Shown: positions 54,167 through 59,614 of the stretch, one piece after another | Numbering within the stretch: position 1 is the first letter of the stretch | Layout: every line of letters begins with the position of its first letter | Assembly (NCBI GenBank): GCA_902550225.1 | Contig: CACCYL010000009.1 | Span: 1 to 59,614, forward strand | DNA length: 59,614 nt | Direction of reading: 5' to 3' | Origin: an uncultured Alphaproteobacteria bacterium | GTDB taxonomy: Bacteria; Pseudomonadota; Alphaproteobacteria; Methylaequorales; Methylaequoraceae | Notes under the pieces: generated by a model | Told to the model about the DNA's origin: nothing | The model's input: only the letters and a program-made list of their open reading frames with translations | Databases searched by the model: none | Translations under genes and position numbers: made by a program

Positions 54167-56565
54167 TGACCAATTATAAAGAACCTTTCTGCGTACTTCC
54201 ATTAAGAGATATTGTTGTATTTCCCAATATGATCGTACCGCTTTTCGTCGGTAGAACAAAATCAATCAAAGCCTTGGACTTCGCTGAAAAATTTGAAAAA
54301 GAAATTTTTTTAGTTGCTCAGAAAGATGCAAATACTGATGAACCCCTTTCAGACGATATCTACAAGCACGGTACTTTAGCTTCTATACTTCAGTTACTGA
54401 GGCTCCCAGATGGCACAGTCAAAGTTTTAGTAGAGGGGATTGAAAGAGCAAAAATTTCTCATTTTTCTGAAAATAAGGATTTTCTCGAAGCATATTTAGA
54501 TCCAATCAATATTGTAAACGATTCTAACGATAATGAAATCAACGCTTTGTCTAGAACAGCAATTAATCAATTTGAGAACTATGTCAAACTTAATAGGAAG
54601 GTTCCTCCTGAAATTTTAGTTACTCTTAATCAAATTTCTGATCTTAACAAGCTTGCCGATACAATGGGCGCTCATTTAGGCAACAAGCTATCAGAAAAAC
54701 AAGAGCTACTTGAAACCATCTCTATTAAAGAAAGATTAAATAAAATAATTGAATATATGGATGACGAAATAGGTGTTCTCCAAGTCGAAAAGAAAATCAG
54801 AAGTCGCGTCAAAAGACAAATGGATAAGACTCAAAAAGAATATTACCTAAACGAGCAAATGAAAGCCATACAGAAAGAATTAGGAGAATCTAATGATTCT
54901 AAAGATGAAATATCAGAAATTGAGGATAAATTAAAAAAAATCAATTTGTCTGATGAAGCCAAAGACAAAGTAAAATCAGAAATCAAAAAGCTAAAAAGTA
55001 TGGGTCCTATGTCAGCAGAAGCCACCGTAGTTCGAAATTACCTAGATTGGATTATTTCATTACCTTGGAACCTTAACATTGATACAGATATAAACCTAAA
55101 CAAAGCCCTTAAAACTCTGGATAAAGATCATTTTGGCCTTAAAAAAGTAAAAGACAGAATTATAGAATACCTTGCTGTTCAATCTAGGGTTAAAAAACCC
55201 AAAGGCCCAATTTTATGTTTAGTAGGACCACCGGGGGTTGGAAAAACTTCACTCGGCAAATCAATGGCAAAGGCTTTGGGAAGACCATTTATTAAAGTGT
55301 CTCTAGGAGGAATAAGAGATGAATCAGAAATTAGAGGACATAGAAGAACATACATTGGTTCAATGCCAGGAAAAATTATACAAAGCTTAAAAAAATCTAA
55401 ACACTCAAATCCTTTATTTCTTCTAGATGAAATTGATAAAATTGGTTCGGATTGGCGCGGCGATCCTGCATCAGCACTACTTGAAGTACTTGATCCAGAG
55501 CAGAATAAGAACTTTAATGATCATTATCTTGAAGTTGACTTCGACTTGTCAAACATAATGTTCGTTACCACAGCAAATACTTTAAATATTCCTCAACCCC
55601 TCGTCGATAGAATGGAAATAATTAGGATATCCGGCTATACGGAGAATGAAAAAAAGAATATTGCATCAAAATACTTGTTACCAAAGCAGTTAGCCGAAAA
55701 CGGTATTAAAGGAAAAGAGATAAAAATTGCTGACTCTGCAATTGAAAGTATTATTAGACACTTCACCAGAGAGTCCGGGGTAAGATCTTTAGAAAGAGAG
55801 ATATCTAAGATAATAAGAAAAGCTTTAAAGACTATTGTAATGAAAAAAAGAAGAGTCATTTCAGTTTCAAAAAACAACATTGATAAATTTTTAGGTGTTA
55901 AAAAGTTTAAATATGGGGAGATTGAAAATAAATCCTTAGTTGGTGTTTGCACAGGACTTGCTTGGACAGAAGTTGGAGGAGAATTATTACAAGTTGAAGC
56001 GGTTATAATGCCAGGTAAAGGTAAAGCAATTTATACTGGAAAGCTAGGAGATGTAATGAAAGAATCAGTTCAGGCAGCTCAAAGTTATGTTCATTCTAAT
56101 GCAGCAAAATTTGGAATTTCTCCCAACCTTTTTGAAAAACATGATATTCATGTTCATGTTCCTGAGGGCGCTACACCAAAAGATGGTCCATCAGCTGGGA
56201 TTGCGATGTTTACAACAATCATTTCAGCATTCACTGGAATTCCAGTCAAAAACAATATCGCGATGACTGGTGAAATAACGCTTAGAGGAAGAGTACTCCC
56301 CATTGGTGGTCTAAAAGAAAAACTTCTTGCAGCTGTGAGAGGAGGAATCAAGGAAGTTTTAATTCCTAAAGAAAATAAGAAAGATCTTGCTGAAATCGAA
56401 GAAAAAGAAATTTTAAACAGTATTGAAATCCATTTTGTTGATAGTGCAAATGAGATATTAAAAAAAGCATTTACATCTAAAATCGTTCCATACAAACCTC
56501 CAAAAGATAAGATTGAGATACCTGAAAAATCTTTAAACCCCAAGGAGAATACTTTAAGACATTGA
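54166..56565 (+). CDS. lon: ATP-dependent protease Lon
   Basis: A AAA+ serine protease for misfolded and short-lived proteins. N-terminal substrate domain starts LPLRDIVVFPNMIVPLFVGR. Walker A is LVGPPGVGKTSLGKSMA near residue 352, Walker B LFLLDEIDKIGSDWRGDPASALLEVLDPEQN near 420, and the protease Ser is in PKDGPSAGIAMFTTI near 676 with Lys near 719 (GGLKEKLLAAVRGG). It has 799 aa, the usual length. It overlaps clpX by 1 base. A sigma-70-type promoter for hup follows it. Confidence 0.97.
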   Translation: MTNYKEPFCVLPLRDIVVFPNMIVPLFVGRTKSIKALDFAEKFEKEIFLVAQKDANTDEPLSDDIYKHGTLASILQLLRLPDGTVKVLVEGIERAKISHFSENKDFLEAYLDPINIVNDSNDNEINALSRTAINQFENYVKLNRKVPPEILVTLNQISDLNKLADTMGAHLGNKLSEKQELLETISIKERLNKIIEYMDDEIGVLQVEKKIRSRVKRQMDKTQKEYYLNEQMKAIQKELGESNDSKDEISEIEDKLKKINLSDEAKDKVKSEIKKLKSMGPMSAEATVVRNYLDWIISLPWNLNIDTDINLNKALKTLDKDHFGLKKVKDRIIEYLAVQSRVKKPKGPILCLVGPPGVGKTSLGKSMAKALGRPFIKVSLGGIRDESEIRGHRRTYIGSMPGKIIQSLKKSKHSNPLFLLDEIDKIGSDWRGDPASALLEVLDPEQNKNFNDHYLEVDFDLSNIMFVTTANTLNIPQPLVDRMEIIRISGYTENEKKNIASKYLLPKQLAENGIKGKEIKIADSAIESIIRHFTRESGVRSLEREISKIIRKALKTIVMKKRRVISVSKNNIDKFLGVKKFKYGEIENKSLVGVCTGLAWTEVGGELLQVEAVIMPGKGKAIYTGKLGDVMKESVQAAQSYVHSNAAKFGISPNLFEKHDIHVHVPEGATPKDGPSAGIAMFTTIISAFTGIPVKNNIAMTGEITLRGRVLPIGGLKEKLLAAVRGGIKEVLIPKENKKDLAEIEEKEILNSIEIHFVDSANEILKKAFTSKIVPYKPPKDKIEIPEKSLNPKENTLRH

Positions 56566-56574
56566 AAAATGTGT

Positions 56575-56602
56575 TTGACTAGGTATAAAGTTTAGATAGA
56601 AT
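56575..56602 (+). promoter_or_regulatory. promoter before hup
   Basis: TTGACT at 56575-56580 and TAGAAT at 56597-56602 with a 16-base spacer lie in the 88-base gap between lon and hup, about 50 bases before the hup start. HU thus can be made at higher levels than Lon. Confidence 0.55.
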
Positions 56603-56653
56603 TGAAAAATGCATTAATATTGATGCTTTATAAATTTTAAAAGGGGGTCTAGC

Positions 56654-56926
56654 GTGAATAAAAACGATCTAATTAACAAAGTTTCAGACCATACAGGTTT
56701 AAATAAAAGTGACAGCGCAAAAGCAGTAGATGCTGTTTTTGATACAATAACTTCTGAACTTAAGGGTGGTGGAGACATCAGACTTGTAGGTTTTGGTACT
56801 TTTTTAGTGTCAAAAAGAAAAGCAACCACAGGAAGAAATCCACAAACCGGTGCTTCTATTAATATTCCTGCCGCTAATGTTCCAAAATTTAGACCTGGAA
56901 AAAGCTTAAAAGAATCACTCAACTAA
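56654..56926 (+). CDS. hup: DNA-binding protein HU
   Basis: A 90-aa nucleoid protein that bends DNA as a dimer. It starts with a GTG at 56654, with the strong site AGGGGG at 56642-56647. It has MNKNDLINKVSDHTGLNKSDS, the VGFGTFLVSKRKATTGRNPQTG arm (with the DNA-contacting Arg and Pro), and FRPGKSLKESLN at the end. It is the usual gene after lon. A terminator hairpin lies directly after it. Confidence 0.95.
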   Translation: MNKNDLINKVSDHTGLNKSDSAKAVDAVFDTITSELKGGGDIRLVGFGTFLVSKRKATTGRNPQTGASINIPAANVPKFRPGKSLKESLN

Positions 56927-56931
56927 AAATA

Positions 56932-56962
56932 AAATCACATCTTATTCAATGAGGTGTGATTT
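56932..56962 (+). terminator. terminator hairpin after hup
   Basis: AAATCACATCTT pairs with GAGGTGTGATTT over 12 positions (two G-T pairs), with a 7-base loop. It lies 6 bases after the hup stop and runs into the end of the convergent uracil-DNA glycosylase gene, so it can serve both directions. A T-rich run follows within a few bases. Confidence 0.8.
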
Positions 56963-57623
56963 AACACTTTTTTACAATATTCAAGACTTTTACCATTTTC
57001 GCCTTGTCAATCTTTCCAGTGTTCACATTTCTTGGACTTGGGTGGTAACTAGCAAAAATTTTGAGTTTTTTGTTTATAGAATATTCTGCACCGTGAATAA
57101 ATTTATACAATGATGGTTTAAGATTAAAAAGTTTTACACAACTTTCAAAAGCAATTTTACCTAATGCTAATATAATTTTCGCATTTTCTAAGTATGAAAT
57201 CTCTTCGCTTAAATAAACAAAACATGTCTTCAGTTCTTCAGCCTTTGGCTTGTCTTCAGGCGGCACACATTTTAAAGCAGGTGTCATGTAGACATTTTTT
57301 AGAATTAATCCGTCATTTGAATGTATGGAGTAGGGTTGGTTAGATAACTTGGCTTCATAAAGACATTTAAACAAAAAATCAGCTGACTTATCACCTGTAA
57401 AAACCCTACCAGTTCTATTCCCTCCGTGTGCTGCAGGAGCAAGGCCAACTATAATTATTTTTGCATTGATGTCTCCAAATCCTATTACAGGTTTACCCCA
57501 GTAGTTGTCTTTTATAAATCTTTTAGTTTTTTTAAGAGCCACGATTTCTCTGAATTTCACTAACCTTTTACATTTCACACATCTAATTATTCTTTCATTC
57601 AGTGAATTCAAAGATTTATTCAT
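56961..57623 (-). CDS. uracil-DNA glycosylase family 5 (UDGb type)
   Basis: Base-excision repair enzyme that removes uracil and some deaminated purines from DNA. Motif I reads VGLAPAAHGGNRTGRVFTGD near residue 58-75, the family 5 signature. Motif III is SYHPSPRNVNTG near 195. Four cysteines (CVKCKR near 15-18, KCVPPED near 119, FESC near 165) can bind the iron-sulfur cluster of the group. It has 220 aa, normal. It converges with hup. Confidence 0.92.
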   Translation of the reverse strand: MNKSLNSLNERIIRCVKCKRLVKFREIVALKKTKRFIKDNYWGKPVIGFGDINAKIIIVGLAPAAHGGNRTGRVFTGDKSADFLFKCLYEAKLSNQPYSIHSNDGLILKNVYMTPALKCVPPEDKPKAEELKTCFVYLSEEISYLENAKIILALGKIAFESCVKLFNLKPSLYKFIHGAEYSINKKLKIFASYHPSPRNVNTGKIDKAKMVKVLNIVKKC

Positions 57624-57722
57624 GATTGGTTTCTTAATTCTCCTTCATTATTATAATTAATAAAGGATTAAAAATTAATTGTTTTAAATTTTATTAAAAT
57701 AATTTATAAACATACTGATCAT

Positions 57723-57798
57723 GGGCGGTTAGCTCAGCTGGGAGAGCGCCACGTTTACACCGTGGATGTCGGGAGTTCGATCCTCTCACCGCCCACCA
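57723..57798 (+). tRNA. tRNA-Val (anticodon TAC)
   Basis: Acceptor GGGCGGT/ACCGCCC with encoded ACCA. Stem CCACG/CGTGG around TTTACAC gives anticodon TAC at 57756-57758. D-arm AGCTCAGCTGGGAGAGC and T-arm GGGAGTTCGATCCTC are intact. Confidence 0.96.
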
Positions 57799-57802
57799 GT
57801 CT

Positions 57803-57879
57803 GGGGGTGTAGTTCAGTTGGTTAGAACGCCTGCCTGTCACGCAGGAGGCCGCGGGTTCGAGTCCCGTCACTCCCGCCA
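57803..57879 (+). tRNA. tRNA-Asp (anticodon GTC)
   Basis: Acceptor GGGGGTG/CACTCCC with discriminator G73 and encoded CCA. Stem CCTGC/GCAGG around CTGTCAC gives anticodon GTC at 57837-57839. It is 4 bases after tRNA-Val, so both are probably one transcript. Confidence 0.96.
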
Positions 57880-57944
57880 CCCATTTTTAGTTCTGTTTTA
57901 AAAATTTATTTAATGATGTATTTTAAAAATGTATAATTGTTTAA

Positions 57945-59099
57945 ATGAAAAAAACTAAATTTCTTTTCTATTCATTATTGATTTTATTAACAACTTCAGT
58001 AGATATTAATTCTCAAGAGTTAATTGATTCTGAAGACGAAGATAAGATTGATTTTGCTTCTCCTGGAGACAATAAAGCAGATGACGCCAAAGATGACTCA
58101 TGCAATACTTCACCTCATTCAGACCTTCTAGATTTATTAAACGTAAAATTAAAAAAATTTAACCCAATTCCTGAAGATAGAAGGGGAGGTGAAGTAAGAG
58201 GTGGGGGTAACCAACTTACGCCAGAAGAGATAACAACCAACTCTATAAGATTCTACGCTGAACAGTTAAAAGATGAGAAACCTGTAAAGATAAGAATAGA
58301 AACTTTTACTTCACTGGGCAAAGGACCTTTAACTTCATTGATAGATAGGTCATCAAAAGTTTTTTTAAAACACCCCACAGAATGTAAGTTTTTTTCTTTA
58401 TATGGAGACCAGATCATAGGTTCTTATGCAATGACATTTGATAACATTTTAAGATTATATGCTAATGCTGTTAATAAAGATAATCAAATTGCTCAAGACT
58501 TTATCAGAACCCAATTAGTTCCTGCACCAATGTCTTTAGACGAAGCAATTAGATCATTGTATGATGATTATGGGTATCAGCAAAATATTATTGAATCTTT
58601 ATTACCAGAGGATGTTAAAAACCTATTTTTTGGCGAAAACTCGCTTGTAAGTATAGCTGACGTAGCAGAATCAAAATTACTTGCCTTTTCTTTATTGGGT
58701 GGGAAAATTGATAAGTTTCAAAGTTATGAAATTTTTATTGTTGCCCCAAAATCAAAGAAAGGCTTGTTAGGAAGTAATGAGACAATTGTAATTTCTGGAA
58801 GTGGAAAAATTTATGAAGTTCCTTTACTCAATATACCCTTAGCCCTAAATGTGATGAGATCTTTAGGATTTAACGCAAAAATAGTATTAATTACTCATCT
58901 TCACATAAGCAACGATTCATTTTGTCGCGTTGGTGATGGCGGATCATGGTATCACTATAAAGGGAAAATAAAGAAAGCAGGTTGTGATTTTCTGTCTAAT
59001 GCAATAATGTCATTAAGAGAAAAAACACTTTCATTAAGCGATGATTACGGAACCTACAAAAATAGTATTGATAGAGTTAATGAAATTTTAAATAATTAA
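57945..59099 (+). CDS. secreted protein of unknown function
   Basis: A 384-aa product with a signal peptide (MKKTKFLFYSLLILLTTSVDINS|QE), an acidic, disordered region (residues 25-60, ELIDSEDEDKIDF…), a Gly/Arg-rich stretch GGEVRGGGNQLTPEE, and a mixed alpha/beta body to the end with four Cys (DSCNTS, TECKFF, SFCRVG, AGCDFL) that could form two disulfides. No family is recognised. It lies between tRNA-Asp and nuoA. It may be periplasmic or surface-located. No promoter was seen. Confidence 0.7.
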   Translation: MKKTKFLFYSLLILLTTSVDINSQELIDSEDEDKIDFASPGDNKADDAKDDSCNTSPHSDLLDLLNVKLKKFNPIPEDRRGGEVRGGGNQLTPEEITTNSIRFYAEQLKDEKPVKIRIETFTSLGKGPLTSLIDRSSKVFLKHPTECKFFSLYGDQIIGSYAMTFDNILRLYANAVNKDNQIAQDFIRTQLVPAPMSLDEAIRSLYDDYGYQQNIIESLLPEDVKNLFFGENSLVSIADVAESKLLAFSLLGGKIDKFQSYEIFIVAPKSKKGLLGSNETIVISGSGKIYEVPLLNIPLALNVMRSLGFNAKIVLITHLHISNDSFCRVGDGGSWYHYKGKIKKAGCDFLSNAIMSLREKTLSLSDDYGTYKNSIDRVNEILNN

Positions 59100-59138
59100 C
59101 TGTGAAAACGTATTATCGTTATTATATAATAGAAAAGT

Positions 59139-59498
59139 ATGATTATGACAGAATATTTACCTATTTTAGTGTTTCTAATACTTGCCTTTGGTATCTCCGC
59201 TGGAGCAATTTTTTCATCGTTAGTTGTTGGCGAGAGAAACGCTTATACTGATAAAAACTCAACATATGAGTGTGGCTTTGATCCTTTTGACGACTCAAGA
59301 AGTCGTTTTGAAGTAAAATTTTATCTAGTAGCCATTTTATTTATTATTTTTGATTTAGAGATAGTTTTTCTTTTTCCTTGGGCAATCGCTTTTAAAGATT
59401 TGGGCTTGTTCGGTTTTTTATCAATGATGTTTTTCCTTTTGGTTTTAACCATAGGTTTTGTTTATGAATGGATGGAAGGGGCATTAGATTGGAATTAA
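59139..59498 (+). CDS. nuoA: NADH-quinone oxidoreductase subunit A
   Basis: A small membrane subunit of respiratory complex I. The 119-aa product has three membrane helices, the conserved loop [41 protein letters not shown] (with ECG and the Glu/Asp residues) and the ending [13 protein letters not shown]. It starts the nuo operon; nuoB begins inside or at the end of this gene. Confidence 0.96.
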   Translation: MIMTEYLPILVFLILAFGISAGAIFSSLVVGERNAYTDKNSTYECGFDPFDDSRSRFEVKFYLVAILFIIFDLEIVFLFPWAIAFKDLGLFGFLSMMFFLLVLTIGFVYEWMEGALDWN

Positions 59499-59614
59499 AA
59501 AAAGTAAACGCTAATAATTTTGACGAATTTAGCAACCAAGTCAGTTCTAACGGTTTCTTAGTCACTAAAGTTAAGGATCTTATTAATTGGGCAAGATCTG
59601 GTTCTTTATGGCCA
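59489..59614 (+). CDS. nuoB: NADH-quinone oxidoreductase subunit B, N-terminal part
   Basis: Complex I subunit B carries the N2 iron-sulfur cluster. The window ends after about 42 codons, whose last part ([21 protein letters not shown]) is the conserved NuoB region just before the cluster-binding cysteines. TTG at 59489 has AAGGGG 7 bases upstream. An ATG at 59468 in the same frame would add 7 residues. The gene continues beyond the window. Confidence 0.85.
   Translation, partial: MELKKVNANNFDEFSNQVSSNGFLVTKVKDLINWARSGSLWP

Overview
The window is a gene-dense, strongly AT-rich chromosomal segment from an alphaproteobacterium. This rests on the S10/spc/alpha ribosomal block, an ATP12-type F1 assembly chaperone, Coq7, a pccB-pccA pair and the order tig-clpP-clpX-lon-hup-tRNA-nuoA. 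Low GC, very short spacers, overlapping genes and lysine/asparagine-rich proteins suggest a streamlined marine lineage (SAR11-like, HIMB59-like or AEGEAN-169-like). That placement is inference; no rRNA is present.

Layout. 1-6238: the end of the spc operon and the alpha operon (rplR end, rpsE, rpmD, rplO, secY, adk, rpsM, rpsK, rpoA, rplQ), with a near-consensus promoter before rpsM and long lysine-rich tails on S5, L15 and L17. 6258-11445: a pseudouridine synthase, ATP12 and propionyl-CoA carboxylase. 11452-12819: tRNA-Leu(GAG) followed by an intact but catalytically degenerate tyrosine recombinase. 12894-18022: a lipoprotein, glutathione peroxidase, an isochorismatase-like hydrolase, glnB-glnA, an aminotransferase and a small acidic protein. 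18100-19339: tRNA-His, a beta-barrel outer membrane protein gene and a decayed copy of the tRNA-His 3' end, which together look like an old islet.

19364-22630 is the most interesting locus. A three-gene operon (circularly permuted ATP-grasp, alpha-E protein, transglutaminase-like protein) is preceded by a leader that matches the glutamine (glnA-motif) riboswitch, followed by a hairpin that would cover the start of the first gene. It ties a predicted peptide-forming system to glutamine level.

22791-31630: a photolyase-family flavoprotein, a siderophore-interacting reductase, a type III polyketide synthase with an ICMT-type methyltransferase (phenolic lipid or alkylpyrone type), and a glucosylglycerate operon (phosphatase, synthase with an apparent ATT start, GH13 phosphorylase) followed by DoxX. 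31687-38125: a putative metal exporter, an ABC-2 exporter, a CBS protein, Coq7, endonuclease III and a glutamine amidotransferase. 38215-46439: poorly known genes, including a PEP carboxykinase-like protein with a disrupted P-loop, a tandem TerB-like protein, a coiled-coil protein, a membrane J-protein, a ribosome-recycling-factor-like protein, a cupredoxin, a permuted photolyase and two tiny proteins. 46508-50776: a methyltransferase, TrmL, BioB and the NAD(P)HX repair enzyme. 50823-59614: tRNA-Leu(UAG), tig-clpP-clpX-lon-hup, a family 5 uracil-DNA glycosylase, tRNA-Val, tRNA-Asp, an unknown secreted protein, nuoA and the start of nuoB.

All functions are read from protein motifs and gene order; no database search was possible.
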